Source of the DNA: JADFQT01 sp965216025
Lineage (GTDB): Bacteria; Chloroflexota; Dehalococcoidia; Lucifugimonadales; UBA3495
Direction of reading: 5' to 3'
Length of the DNA stretch: 64,000 nt
Assembly: GCA_965216025.1 (NCBI GenBank)
Contig: CBDCEX010000016.1
Span: forward strand, 124,001-188,000
In this document: positions 1 through 8,254 of the stretch, piece after piece
Position numbering within the stretch: position 1 is the stretch's first letter
How the letters are laid out: each line of letters starts with the position of its first letter
Program-made: the position numbers and the translations under genes
Notes under the pieces: model-generated
Told to the model about the DNA's origin: nothing
The model's input: the letters and a program-made list of their open reading frames with translations, nothing else
Database searches by the model: none

Positions 1-470
1 TTGGCAGTCGGGGCTCGGTGGAGGCTGGACTATTGGCCCACTACTTTCTTAATCAGTCTGGGATAAACCCCGGGCGCGATCTGGGGACTTGCACATTCTT
101 CGAGGAGCGCCAATCCTCCACCAGCTTTGACCAGATGGACGTCATAGAGCAAGTGCTCTCCGGCGAGTACGACGCCGGTGCGGTCAGTGGACGGACTCTG
201 TCGACCCTCGTTGAACGGGGTACGGTGCCGGCCGACGCGGTGCGGGTGTTCTGGTCCAGCCCAGGTTATAGCCACTGCTGTTTCACCGCCCAAGGGGATA
301 TGGAACCGAGGCTGTTCCAGCAGCTGGAAGAAGCCTTTGTGTCAGTGGACGGCGGCAACCCGGAGGGAAAGGCCATATTCGAGGCAGAGGCCTGCGACAG
401 CCTGCAACCGGGAATCTCCGAGGGCTGGGAACTGCTGGAAAAGGCGGCTCAAGAACAGGGTCTGTTGTAG
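1..470 (+). CDS. Phosphate/phosphonate-type ABC transporter substrate-binding protein, C-terminal part
   Basis: The reading frame is open from the left edge (frame beginning at base 3), so the 5' end lies outside the window. About 155 residues are present. The segment begins with a G-S-R-G-S stretch followed by a helix, resembling the substrate-loop region of PhnD-like periplasmic proteins, and continues with a V-L-S-G-E-Y-D-A-G-A-V-S-G-R-T motif (residues about 50-64 after the GTG at 18) typical of that family. These proteins bind phosphate, phosphite or phosphonate outside the membrane and deliver it to an ABC permease, but the ligand cannot be read from this fragment. No permease or ATPase follows; the next gene is on the other strand. 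Family assignment fairly sure, ligand unknown. Confidence 0.7.
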   Translation, partial: GSRGSVEAGLLAHYFLNQSGINPGRDLGTCTFFEERQSSTSFDQMDVIEQVLSGEYDAGAVSGRTLSTLVERGTVPADAVRVFWSSPGYSHCCFTAQGDMEPRLFQQLEEAFVSVDGGNPEGKAIFEAEACDSLQPGISEGWELLEKAAQEQGLL

Positions 471-742
471 CGCCGGGGGGCCGCGGGCTTACCTAGGGAC
501 GACCTTGGAAATTAGCCCAAAACGTGGTTCGACAGGCTCACCACGAACGGATTAAGAACACCGCCCGCCCGTCCGTCCTGGGCTTGTCGAAGGACGGTCC
601 ACACGGAATACAAAAGTTTGAGAGACTTACTCAGCCCCAAACGTCTTCTGCTCCCGGCAACCCCAAGCTGGTGATGCGCTCCCTATAGTGTGGTTCCATC
701 TTCTGGTGAACTAGGCCCAGAATGCTGCTCCTGCCTTAACCT
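471..742. repeat. Intergenic stretch with gttcgac-type interspersed repeat
   Basis: This gap between convergent genes has no coding signal. Bases about 523-600 carry an inverted pair, gttcgacaggctcaccacgaa and cctgggcttgtcgaaggacgg, which recurs in related form at 7143-7210, in 8040-8110 and in 56910-56980. Such gttcgac/gtcgaa units look like a dispersed intergenic repeat of this genome. They can fold into a hairpin on either strand; no U-tract makes it a classical terminator. Confidence 0.5.
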
Positions 743-1141
743 CTATTCGGTCGCGGTGGCCTCTATCTCCACCAGCAGCTCAGGAAGGAACAGCGCGGCA
801 ATCCCCAACAAGGTGGTGGCCGGTCGACAGCCTCCTTGCCTCAGGCGGGGCAACGTGTCGGTTTCGTATGCCTCCAAAAAGGCATCCACGTCGGTTACGT
901 AGTAATTTAGACGCACTACGTCCGCTAGGCCAAGCCCCGCCTGGCCTAGTACCGTCTCCATATTGTCCAGCGCCTTATTGAGCTGGCCTGCCATATCTCC
1001 CACGTGAACCGGATTACCTTCCTCATCCACCGAGGTCTGGCCGGAGCATAATAGCACCCTTTTAACACCACTCAGGTCGTTGGCCTGCACGAACCCGAAT
1101 TGGTCCTGCCAAGCCCAGGGGTTGATAGCACGTCGCTCCAT
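743..1141 (-). CDS. RidA family protein (Rid/YjgF/UK114)
   Basis: A 132-residue protein with the full RidA length and pattern: an N-terminal beta-strand region, S-G-Q-T-S-V-D about residue 34, an amphipathic helix (Q-L-N-K-A-L-D-N-M-E), the L-A-D-V-V-R-L-N-Y-Y-V strand, and a C-terminal R-P-A-T-T-L-L-G with the conserved Arg that binds the substrate carboxylate. RidA proteins hydrolyse reactive enamine/imine intermediates; several subfamilies act in catabolic operons. Start: an ATG at 1141 with an AAGGAGGG Shine-Dalgarno just upstream. A longer form could begin at 1213, where ATG overlaps the stop of the DUF35 gene as TAATG; the strong RBS and family length favour 1141. Last gene of the CaiB-thiolase-DUF35 operon. 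Confidence 0.85.
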   Translation of the reverse strand: MERRAINPWAWQDQFGFVQANDLSGVKRVLLCSGQTSVDEEGNPVHVGDMAGQLNKALDNMETVLGQAGLGLADVVRLNYYVTDVDAFLEAYETDTLPRLRQGGCRPATTLLGIAALFLPELLVEIEATATE

Positions 1142-1212
1142 GAAGCCCTCCTTCTCGAATGGAGTTTGGGCGCAGTCTGTAACTTCAATTCCATTACCCC
1201 AGTCTCCAACCA

Positions 1213-1629
1213 TTAAGCGGGCTTGAACTTCACCAGCGTCCACTCTTCCGTTACGTCGTCGAAGACCGGTTCCAGGGGCATATCCACCTCCAGGTCATCC
1301 AGGGCGCACTCCACGATGTTGGAAATCATCCGGGGCCCTTCGTCCAGCTGAACCACGGCGTAGACGTGAGGGGCATCCTCCCGAAAGGCGGCGTTGGCTG
1401 GTTGGTGGACGATGGTATAGGTGTGGAGCCTGCCTCTACCGCTAACCTGGGCCCATCCGATGTCTCTGGAGAAACAGCTAGGACATTCTTCCCTGGGATA
1501 AAAGAAGAACCGGTCGCAGGTTTTGCAGCGGGGCATCATCAGTTCGTGGCGTTTGGCTCCCTCCCAGAAAGGACGGGTCAGCTCTACACTAATTGGTCGG
1601 GGCAGGGGCTTGTTATACCCTGTGGTCAT
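1213..1629 (-). CDS. Zn-ribbon OB-fold protein (DUF35/ChsH2-like)
   Basis: 138 residues. An N-terminal helix is followed by a rubredoxin-like zinc ribbon, C-K-T-C at about residues 35-38 and C-P-S-C at about 49-52, then an OB-fold (G-R-G-R-L-H-T-Y-T-I-V-H). DUF35 proteins pair with SCP2-type thiolases or with MaoC hydratases and are thought to help bind or channel the acyl-CoA. Its natural partner is the thiolase just upstream in transcription order, now disrupted by an IS66 insertion. The stop codon TAA overlaps an ATG (TAATG) of the next frame, which suggests coupling with the RidA gene downstream. A paralog lies at 55495-55917. Confidence 0.88.
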   Translation of the reverse strand: MTTGYNKPLPRPISVELTRPFWEGAKRHELMMPRCKTCDRFFFYPREECPSCFSRDIGWAQVSGRGRLHTYTIVHQPANAAFREDAPHVYAVVQLDEGPRMISNIVECALDDLEVDMPLEPVFDDVTEEWTLVKFKPA

Positions 1630-1689
1630 CTGCGCTCTCCCGCTTTGGGGGTTATTATTTGGGGGTTATTATCAGCGATAACCCCGTCC

Positions 1690-2193
1690 CTACTTCGTAG
1701 CTTCGGAACCAAGTATGAGCGTGCACATCACGCTCGCGGTGCCCCCTCAACCGTTGACCATGCACAGGTCCTTTTGGGCAATTTGGCGGGTTTCGGCGCG
1801 ACCCATAACCTGGCGTATGGCCTCGATGACGTGTCTAAATCCGCCGGCCCCGCCCACCGGCTGCCCAGCGGAAAGCTGTCCGCCGTCGGTGTTGATGGGG
1901 AAAGTACCCTGGTAGGTGGTATCCACTTCGTCGAAGAAGGGGCCAATTTCGCTCTTTCTCGCAGGAACCCGGCATCTTCGAGGCACACGGCCTCAAGGAT
2001 GGTGTATCAATCATAAAATTGGGCCATTGCACCACGTCCTGGGTACAACCCCGTCAGGCCAGCCATCTCGAAGGCTTTACGGGCGGAGATGACCACCGGA
2101 GTAGTGGTGATTCTGGGGCTCTGCCAGATGGTGTCGTGGCTGGTGACGCCGGCGGCGGCGCCCAGCACATACACCGGGCGATGCCGCAGGGAC
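1690..2193 (-). pseudogene. Thiolase (SCP2-type) C-terminal piece, decayed
   Basis: Translated from 2193 downward this gives the C-terminal half of a thiolase/acetyl-CoA acetyltransferase-like protein: V-Y-V-L-G-A-A-G, the G-R-G-A-M-A-Q-F-Y-D segment, C-L-E-D-A-G-F, then P-I-N-T-D-G-G-Q-L-S-A-G-Q, which corresponds to the thiolase NxxGG region, and V-M-G-R-A. It is not readable in one frame: a TGA follows Q-F-Y-D (about 2011), there is a frameshift near 1950, and another TGA follows M-V-N-G (about 1757), before a final stop at 1690. The N-terminal half lies beyond the IS66 element at 3641-4329. Loss of this gene leaves the DUF35 protein without its expected partner in cis. Confidence 0.8.
2169..2193. 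repeat. Left copy of 25-bp direct repeat flanking the IS66 element
   Basis: The 25 bases here recur at 3616-3640 with a single mismatch (C versus G at the eleventh base). Both copies encode the same thiolase residues, S-L-R-H-(R/P)-P-V-Y on the minus strand, so the target was duplicated when the element came in or by a later event. IS66 elements usually make 8-bp duplications, so 25 bp is unusual. Confidence 0.7.
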
Positions 2194-3615
2194 GTAACTG
2201 TTCAGACTTGATGAGGTGAATTGGCTCAAAGCCGTTGGAAAAACGCTGTCATGGCCGGGGGAGTTGTGGCATACCAGGGAGGTGGACACTGAACTAGACC
2301 TGAACGCGGCGAGTCGCGAAACTCTGCTGGAGATAATTGCCGGCCAGCGGGCAGTCATTGCCGATTTGCAAAGGCGGATTGGGGTTCTGGAATCCCGTCC
2401 CAACCGGCGCGGGTCGTCGGGGATGCCGGGTAATCAGCCGCACTCCAGCCGGCAAGCGCCGGAGAAAAAGGAGCCCAGAAAGCCGCGCCGCCATGGCTTC
2501 GCCCGCCAGCGCATGACTCCTACCCGGCGGGTGGAGCATGCCGTGGCGGTCTGTCCCGACTGCGGGACTCACCTGAACGGCGGATGGGTACAGCGAACTC
2601 GGGAAGTCATTGAGCTACCGGTGGCTCCGGTAGAAGTGACCGAGCACGCCCTGGTAGCCCGCATCTGTCCGGTATGCCAGCGGCGCCGGCTGCCCAAAGA
2701 GGCCCTGCAGGGGGTGGTTCTGGGCCAGCAGCGCCTGGGGGTCAATCTGGTAAGCCTGATGGTGACCCTGCGGGAGGAGGGACGGTTGCCCATAAGAATC
2801 ATCCAATGGTACCTGGAGACCGTCCATCAGTTGCACCTGGTGTTGGTGCCATCGTCCAGGCCGTCCATGGAGTAGCCCGTCAGGCTGAGACGGCGGTGCG
2901 AGAGGTGCTCGAGCAAGTCCGCGCCAGTCCCGTGGTGCAGGGCGACGAAACCGGCTGGCGCCAGGACGGGAGCAACGGCTATGTTTGGACCTTCAGCACT
3001 CCCAGCGAACGATACTTCCTGCGTCGGGGTCGGGATAAGGGGGTGGTGGATGAGGTGCTGGATTCCTCCTTCAGCGGAGTGTTGGTCAGTGATTTCTACG
3101 CCGCCTATAACCACTACCCGGGCCTGAAGCAACGGTGCTGGGCTCATCTGCTGCGGGATATCCATGACCTGAAAGGGTTGTACCCAGAAGACGCTGGGCT
3201 GGCTCAGTGGGCCGAGGCGGTTCACCAGGTCTACACGGAGGCCAAGGCCTCGGTCCTTCCCCGAGCCCAGCCAGGCCATCGCACCCAGCTAATGCTGGAG
3301 GAGAAACTAATGGTCTTGGCGCGGCCTTTCCTTAAAGATCCCCTGGCGGTTCAGGCCAAGCTCTGCCGGCGCATGGAACGGTTCATCAAGGAACTGTTTG
3401 TCTTCGTGTCGGACCCAGCCGTGCCCTCAGACAACAACGCCGCCGAGCGGAGCCTGCGGCATCTGGTAACCAGTCGCAAGATCAGCGGCGGCACCCGCTC
3501 AGGGCAGGGCACCGACAGCAAGATGACCTTGGCCATCCCTCTTTGGCACCTGGCGGGCCAGAGGTCTCAATCCCCTCCTGGAATGCCGCCGGTTGCTCGC
3601 TTCCCCTCAAATCTG
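2194..3615 (+). mobile_element. IS66-family insertion sequence
   Basis: The element begins with GTAA at 2194, the usual IS66 terminus, directly after the thiolase direct repeat, and ends at the transposase stop about 3614-3616, directly before the second copy of the repeat. About 1.42 kb with one transposase gene and no tnpA/tnpB-like accessory ORFs. The right end lacks the expected ...TTAC terminus; only a weak match (tcaga-ttga) to the left end remains, so the right terminal repeat may be trimmed. Inserted in the same region of a thiolase gene read from the opposite strand. Confidence 0.75.
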
Positions 3616-3616
3616 A
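2282..3616 (+). pseudogene. IS66-family transposase, two frameshifts
   Basis: Three frames together make a complete single-ORF IS66 transposase. First segment: a coiled-coil N-terminus (L-L-E-I-I-A-G-Q-R-A-V-I-A-D-L-Q-R-R-I), a basic linker and a zinc finger with C-P-D-C and C-P-V-C. After a frameshift near 2840 the DDE domain follows: Q-G-D-E-T-G-W (first Asp, about 2944), S-D-F-Y-A-A-Y (second Asp, about 3091) and N-N-A-A-E-R-S-L-R (Glu, about 3445). A second frameshift near 3535 leads to the conserved G-T-W-R-A-R-G-L-N-P-L end. All catalytic residues are present, yet the protein cannot be made without two shifts, so the element is probably inactive unless the breaks are sequence errors. 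Start taken as the GTG at 2282, which follows a GGGAGG. Confidence 0.8.
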
Positions 3617-4329
3617 TACACCGGGGGATGCCGCAGGGACTTGGCCCGCTCTGCCGAGGTAACGATACATGCCGCCGCTCCGGCGCAGGGCATAACGCAC
3701 TCCAGCAGGTGCAGCGGGTCGTTGACCATGCGAGAGCTAAGCACGTCATCCAGGGTGATGGGCTGATCCTGGAACACGGCGTTGGGGTTGTTCAGGGCGT
3801 TGAAACGCTGGTTTACCGCCATCTTGGCGAACTGTTCCTGGGTAGTGCCGAACTCGTACATGTGCCGCCGCTTCATCAGCCCGTATCCGGTGTTGGCCCC
3901 AGGAGCCAGCCCAAAAGGAGCTTCGAACTCCGAGCCTTTGCTGGCCGGAGGCGTGCCCCTAACAACACCCGGTGCCAGCCCTCCCAGCCCAGGATCTCGG
4001 GTTCCGCCGAAGACGCACACCACGGTGTTGGCCAGGCCGGAGTTGATGGCCGCGGCCGCCAGGGCCACCGAGTGGGCGCCGCTAGAGCCGTGTTGAGTCA
4101 CGCCGGTGTTGAAGCTGACCTTTAGACCGTAGTACTCGGCCAGGTCGGTTGGAACCACATCGGTGCCTCGGGTAATAAGCCCGTCAACATCGTCCTTAGT
4201 CAGGCCAGCATCGGCGATGGCGAGACGAATGGCTTCCGAGCACAAGGAGTTAGTAGTCCTGCAGGGGTAGTTCCTCAGTGTGGGGAGTTCACTGAAGCCG
4301 ACTATCGCCGCTTTACCTCGCAAACTCAA
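3607..4329 (-). pseudogene. Thiolase (SCP2-type) N-terminal piece, cut by IS66
   Basis: About 240 residues of a thiolase-family protein of the lipid-transfer type. It starts with L-R-G-K-A-A-I-V-G-F-S-E and shows D-A-G-L-T-K-D-D-V-D-G-L, then A-A-A-A-I-N-S-G-L-A and the E-F-G-T-T-Q-E-Q-F-A-K-M-A helix typical of SCP2-like thiolases. The canonical nucleophile Cys is not evident: the expected place reads T-Q-H-G-S-S-G-A-H-S, with Ser/Gly, as in several DUF35-associated aldolase-type thiolases. This half is intact up to S-A-E-R-A-K-S-L-R-H-P-P-V-Y, where the IS66 element enters and adds a Q-I-stop. Start: TTG at 4329, eight bases after AGGAGG; a GTG at 4338 overlaps the Shine-Dalgarno. It would be transcribed after the two CoA-transferase genes. 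Confidence 0.8.
3616..3640. repeat. Right copy of 25-bp direct repeat flanking the IS66 element
   Basis: Matches 2169-2193 at 24 of 25 positions. It is the last thiolase-coding sequence on this side before the transposase stop codon, which it overlaps by one base. Confidence 0.7.
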
Positions 4330-4338
4330 GGGAACCAC

Positions 4339-4494
4339 CTCCTATTGACGAAAATCCTTCGTCACAGCGGCGTAAGCCGGTGTCCAGGAAAGTACATGCT
4401 GCCCTGTTCCCTGGATTCCGGCGTTCGCCGGAATGACGGTGTTGGCAGCGCCGCCCAATCCGGTGGCTACGTAGATTCCACTTTTGCTTTGGTC
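4339..4494. repeat. Intergenic repeat of the GTCATTCCGGCG type
   Basis: Between the thiolase and CoA-transferase genes. Bases about 4361-4437 contain an inverted pair, gtcacagcggcgtaagccgg and ccggcgttcgccggaatgac, around a spacer. This is a form of the GTCATTCCGGCGAACGCCGGAATCC repeat seen between genes in many bacterial genomes. No gene is seen in it. Confidence 0.5.
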
Positions 4495-5757
4495 CTAGAT
4501 TACCGCAGATTCGGCCAGGATGGTTAGCTCAGCTTTACTGAGGCCCAGTTCCTGACAGAAAATCTCTTCGTTGTGCTCCCCGATTAGGGGAGGGCGGCGG
4601 GAGATGCGCCAGGGCGAGCCATTGTAAATGGCGGCGGCTCCGGGGTAGGTGAAGCTGCGGCCCAACTCGGGGTGCTCCACCTCCACGAAAAAGCCCCGGT
4701 CTTGCAGGTGGCCGTCCCCCATCAGGTCATCCATGGTGCGGATGGCTCCCCAAGGAAAATCCCGCTCCTGTCCACCGGTGTAGGCCTCCTCCAATGGAAT
4801 GTGGGCGAAGAAGTTTTCCAGGGTGTCCACGAAATGAGCTACGTTCTCCTGGACTACATCGTTGTTCAGGTACTTATCGTCCAGCAAGTCCCGGGCCAAG
4901 CCGTGGGTGTCCATCCACTCGGCCAACCGGCGCATCCTGGCGGGTGTCGGGTTAGTTCCAGACCGAGTGGTGTTAATCCATCCCCCGTCTGCTGTGGGGA
5001 ACTGGATTTCGGTTGACTGGTCGAGGGAAGCATGCCGGCCGGTATGGCGGAGTACCACTTGGCCGGTAGAAAGGTAAATGGCGATAGCCCCTTCGGTGGT
5101 CAGGGCGCATGCCTCGTGGATCGAGGCGTCGATGTACTGACCTTCCCCGGTCATGTCCCGGTAATACAGGGCAGCCATGATGCCGATGTAGGCGTAGTGG
5201 CCGCCGATGTGCCAGGCGTTGCCGCCGCCGGGGGCGATGGGTGGAGGGTTGGCCACGGTGCCAGGGTCGTAGCCCGAAGAGGCCATCTGGCCTCCAGCGG
5301 CCAGGTGTACCAGGTCGCACACCTGGTAATCGCGCCAGGGCCCGGTCTGCCCAAAGGAGGTCAAAGAACACATGATGAGCTTGGGATTCTGCGGTGATAG
5401 GTCATCATACCCCAAGCCTAGGGAGGGAAGGTAGCCCGGAGGATGGGTTTCCAGGATGATGTCGGCGGTAGCTGCCAGCCGCCGGAACAGTTGCTGGCTG
5501 GCTTCGGTCTCCAGATTCAGGGTGATGCCCCGTTTGGAGGTGTTGTAGTGCCAGAAGGACAGGCTCCGCTCGGGGTGGGGCAAGTCGTCCAGGAAAGGCC
5601 CCACGCTGCGGGTGTTTTGCCCGCCGGGAGGCTCTATTTTAATCAGGTCCGCCCCCAGGTCAGCCATCAGCTTCCCGCAAAACTGGCCCTTTTCGTCGGC
5701 CAGCTCCAACACGCGCAGGCCAGTCAAAGGGCCGGGTAGCCGAGCATCGTTGGTCAT
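4495..5757 (-). CDS. CaiB/BaiF (type III) CoA-transferase
   Basis: 420 residues from the ATG at 5757. Family III CoA-transferases move CoA between a carboxylate and an acyl-CoA through a covalent aspartyl intermediate. Visible features: G-L-R-V-L-E-L-A near the N-terminus, M-A-D-L-G-A-D-L-I-K-I-E-P-P-G-G (nucleotide-binding end of the first domain), N-L-E-T-E (residues around 85), S-F-G-Q-T-G-P-W, and a C-terminal P-P-L-I-G-E-H-N-E-E-I. At the place of the catalytic Asp (formyl-CoA transferase Asp169, in a Q-D-A-V context) this protein has I-H-E-A-C, a Glu. Its start overlaps the stop of the upstream CoA-transferase (ATGA), so the two are probably translated together and may form a heterodimer. 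Substrate unknown. Confidence 0.9.
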   Translation of the reverse strand: MTNDARLPGPLTGLRVLELADEKGQFCGKLMADLGADLIKIEPPGGQNTRSVGPFLDDLPHPERSLSFWHYNTSKRGITLNLETEASQQLFRRLAATADIILETHPPGYLPSLGLGYDDLSPQNPKLIMCSLTSFGQTGPWRDYQVCDLVHLAAGGQMASSGYDPGTVANPPPIAPGGGNAWHIGGHYAYIGIMAALYYRDMTGEGQYIDASIHEACALTTEGAIAIYLSTGQVVLRHTGRHASLDQSTEIQFPTADGGWINTTRSGTNPTPARMRRLAEWMDTHGLARDLLDDKYLNNDVVQENVAHFVDTLENFFAHIPLEEAYTGGQERDFPWGAIRTMDDLMGDGHLQDRGFFVEVEHPELGRSFTYPGAAAIYNGSPWRISRRPPLIGEHNEEIFCQELGLSKAELTILAESAVI

Positions 5758-7082
5758 CGCCGGGCCTCCTCTATGTAAGGGAATTGAGGCATCTCTGGGG
5801 GCCACAAAGTACCGTCTTCGTATCCCTGTTGCAGCTCTTGATGGCTGATCCCCAACAGATCCTCCATAATTTCCTTGTTGTGCTCGCCGATCATCGGCGG
5901 CGGCCGGTACACTTCCGCCGGAGATTTGGACAGCTTGAAAGGGGCGTTCTGGAACTTCCAGGTCCCCAGCATGGGATGCTCCAACTCGGAGTACATGCCC
6001 CGCTCTCTAAGTTGGGGATCATGCTCCACTCGGTCTTGTGAGCTTTGCACCGCTATCGCCCGAACTCCGGCCGCTTGGCATTTTTGAGTCAACTCGTACT
6101 TTTCCAGGGTCAGAGTCCACTCTTCGATGCCCTGGTCTATCTGATCCTGGCACTGAATCCGGCCGGGCAGGGTACTGAGGCTGCTGTCGGCGGTCCAAGC
6201 TGGGTTTCCCATAAGCTGAACCAGGCTCTGCCACTCCTGGTCCGAGAAGCAGGCGATGACGCACCAGTCGTTGTAACCGCCGCCCTTGGTGCGGTAGGCG
6301 TTGTGGGGAGCTACCGTGGGGCCCCGGTAATTGTTTACCGTTGGGGCTCCGGGCCACACGGTGCGATTTCCGGGCGGGTATCCTTCCCGCCGGGATTCGC
6401 GGCCGTTTACGGTGCGGTCGAGAAAGGCCGGGCCGACCAGGGTAATGCCCGTAATCATCTGGGAAAGGTCTACGTGCTGGCCCTGGCCGGTGGCGCTGCG
6501 GTGGCGCAGGGCGGTGAGGGCGCACATTGCCCCGTACATGCCACCGGTGTCGTCCAGGTAAGACCAGCCCCAGCCCGCCGGGGGTTCTCCGGGCAACCCG
6601 GAAAGGAAGGTCAATCCGGAGAGGGCTTGGGCCGCCGGCCCCATTGTACCGTGCCAGTGGTGTCGTCCGGTTTGGCCGAAGCCCGCCATGGAAACGTAGA
6701 TGATGTCGGGCCGGAGCTTTTGTAGTTCCGCGTAACCCAGACCCCATCGTTCCATGATGCGGGAACTGAAATTTTCAATTACGATGTCGGACACCGAGAT
6801 GAGACGCTGGACCAGTTCCAGTCCCTTGGGAGTGCGGACGTTGACCGAGATGCCCAGCTTGTTGGCGTTGGTGTCGGCGAACTGGCCGGTGGAGTTGGGG
6901 CCGGGTTCCACCCCCGGGGGGACGGTGAAGCGGTTCAGACGGAGTATGTCCAGGTTCTCCGGCCACTCTACCTTGATTACCTCGGCGCCAAAGGTAGCCA
7001 GCCAGCGGGCAGCCCAAGGCCCAGCTCTCACCCAGGTAAAGTCAACTACCCGAATACCCTGCAACGGGCGGGGCAAAGGCAT
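5754..7082 (-). CDS. CaiB/BaiF (type III) CoA-transferase
   Basis: 442 residues. Start chosen at the ATG at 7082, preceded by AGGAGGT; an in-frame GTG at 7091 lies inside that Shine-Dalgarno. Family signatures: G-I-R-V-V-D-F-T-W-V-R-A-G-P, L-A-T-F-G-A-E-V-I-K-V-E-W-P, N-V-R-T-P-K-G, G-F-G-Q-T-G-R, T-G-G-M-Y-G, S-A-T-G-Q-G-Q-H-V-D-L-S and the C-terminal P-P-M-I-G-E-H-N-K-E-I. Aligned by hand to formyl-CoA transferase, the catalytic Asp position (four residues after the V-D-L-S start) holds Ile rather than Asp, so this subunit may not be catalytic on its own. It overlaps the next CoA-transferase by four bases. Upstream lies a 150-bp gap with a gttcgac repeat. Confidence 0.88.
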   Translation of the reverse strand: MPLPRPLQGIRVVDFTWVRAGPWAARWLATFGAEVIKVEWPENLDILRLNRFTVPPGVEPGPNSTGQFADTNANKLGISVNVRTPKGLELVQRLISVSDIVIENFSSRIMERWGLGYAELQKLRPDIIYVSMAGFGQTGRHHWHGTMGPAAQALSGLTFLSGLPGEPPAGWGWSYLDDTGGMYGAMCALTALRHRSATGQGQHVDLSQMITGITLVGPAFLDRTVNGRESRREGYPPGNRTVWPGAPTVNNYRGPTVAPHNAYRTKGGGYNDWCVIACFSDQEWQSLVQLMGNPAWTADSSLSTLPGRIQCQDQIDQGIEEWTLTLEKYELTQKCQAAGVRAIAVQSSQDRVEHDPQLRERGMYSELEHPMLGTWKFQNAPFKLSKSPAEVYRPPPMIGEHNKEIMEDLLGISHQELQQGYEDGTLWPPEMPQFPYIEEARR

Positions 7083-7142
7083 GTTCTCCACCTCCTGTTA
7101 ACCGCCTGGTGTCACCGGACCTGGTGTGTGCGAAGCAATCGT

Positions 7143-7212
7143 TCATGGTTCGACAAGCTCACCACGAACGTAACCCGACCCGTTCGCCCTGAGCCTGTCG
7201 AAGGGCGATTGT
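7143..7212. repeat. gttcgac/gtcgaa interspersed repeat
   Basis: atggttcgacaagctcacca and, about 40 bases on, gcctgtcgaagggcga form an imperfect inverted pair of the same family as 523-600. It lies between the CMD-family gene and the CoA-transferase operon. Confidence 0.5.
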
Positions 7213-7242
7213 GACGGTCTGAAATCCTTTGACTCAGGTGCC

Positions 7243-7797
7243 TTAAATTGGCAGCACCGTTTCGGTCATATCGCTGGGCAGGTCCAGCTCAACAGCATTG
7301 GCGTTAAACGACAGCATGGCGTAGTAACCCATCAGGCCGGTCAATTCAGCGAACCCTTGTCTACCGAACTGGTCCAACGCCGCCTGGAACCTGGCTTGGC
7401 TAACCTTGTGAGTCTGGAAAAACTCCATCCCCAGGTTGAGGACAGCGTCTTCATCGGCGGCCAGCGCCGGTAGGGGCTGTTTGTCCCTTAGGGCGTCTAC
7501 CAACGCGTCGCTGAGTCCCTCTCTACGCCCGGACGCGGCGTGGGCATTCCAGATATACTGGCAGTCCATGGCTCGGGCCGCGGTCAACATGGCTAATTCC
7601 TGAATTTTCTCGGGTAGGCTGGACTCGTTCCGTAGATAGTTGGACAGATGCATCGCCCGCTTGGCCATTTCCGGACTATTTTTCAAGACGGAAGTGGGCC
7701 CAGACCCAATACCACCCGGAGCTGCGGCTACCTCATCGAAGGCCCCTTTATGTTGCTCCGCAACTTGATCGCGGCTAATCTGTGTTAGGCGTACCAT
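7243..7797 (-). CDS. Carboxymuconolactone decarboxylase (CMD/AhpD-fold) family protein
   Basis: 184 residues, alpha-helical. It has the CMD pattern: an N-terminal amphipathic part, then E-L-A-M-L-T-A-A-R-A-M-D-C-Q-Y-I-W-N-A-H-A-A (about 67-88) and a C-terminal E-L-T-G-L-M-G-Y-Y. Only one Cys of the peroxidase-type CxxC pair is present (M-D-C-Q-Y-I-W), so it is unlikely to be an AhpD-like disulfide reductase and more like the gamma-carboxymuconolactone decarboxylase side of the family. Two ATGs are adjacent; the second, at 7797, has the better distance to AAGGAGG. Reaction unknown. A smaller relative is at 57161. Confidence 0.75.
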   Translation of the reverse strand: MVRLTQISRDQVAEQHKGAFDEVAAAPGGIGSGPTSVLKNSPEMAKRAMHLSNYLRNESSLPEKIQELAMLTAARAMDCQYIWNAHAASGRREGLSDALVDALRDKQPLPALAADEDAVLNLGMEFFQTHKVSQARFQAALDQFGRQGFAELTGLMGYYAMLSFNANAVELDLPSDMTETVLPI

Positions 7798-7800
7798 CAT

Positions 7801-8254
7801 CGTCCTCCTTAGTCCCCACCCCAGGGATTGGGCAGGTTAGTAGCGCCAGTTGCGCCAGTTGATGGAAGGCATGATACTCTGCCCTTGACCCTACGACAAG
7901 TTAACTTTTGAAGTTCAGCTTAAGAGGGTGTGCGAAATGTCATTGCGAGGGCCGCAGGCCCGAAGCAATCTCGGGAGGCTCAGATTGCTTCGCGGAGTTT
8001 ATCCTGAGCGCAGCCGAAGGGCTGCTCTGTAAATAGCCCGTTCTCCCTTCGAGAGCCTCAGGACGAACGGGAGCCCTACCCCGCGTGGTGAGCCCGTCGA
8101 ACCATGAGCCGAGGGGAATCCATTTTCATCTGTAGGTGGCGCTCCATCGGAGCATGAAAACTCGCAATGACAAAATAAAACTTCTAACACACCCTCGAAC
8201 GGATCTGTTATGTCCCGGTGGTGAATGGAGTCGAAAATTTAGGAGGGAAGAGCG
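7801..8254. other. Gene-free gap between divergent genes
   Basis: Holds one MITE-like repeat (7924-8196) and, at its right end, the ribosome binding site AGGAGGGAAG of the epoxide hydrolase gene. I see no coding signal and no clear promoter. Confidence 0.5.
7924..8196. repeat. MITE-like element, 273 bp
   Basis: Terminal inverted repeats GAGGGTGTG (7924-7932) and CACACCCTC (8188-8196), followed inward on both sides by tgtcattgcgag / ctcgcaatgaca. The interior carries the gttcgac/gtcgaa units and a segment (gaatccattttcatctgtag) that recurs in opposite orientation at 56870-56900. No ORF. Two relatives lie at 52174-52311 and 56829-57082. The layout (short TIR, nested palindromes, no gene, several copies) fits a miniature inverted-repeat element. 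Confidence 0.6.

Noticed and set aside
2674..4125. A 483-codon plus-strand frame
   Set aside because: Its first part is the true DDE domain of the IS66 transposase, but it then runs antisense through the thiolase; one protein of this length is not real.
4345..4527. A 60-codon plus-strand frame in the gap before the CoA-transferase
   Set aside because: It is made of an intergenic GTCATTCCGG-type repeat.
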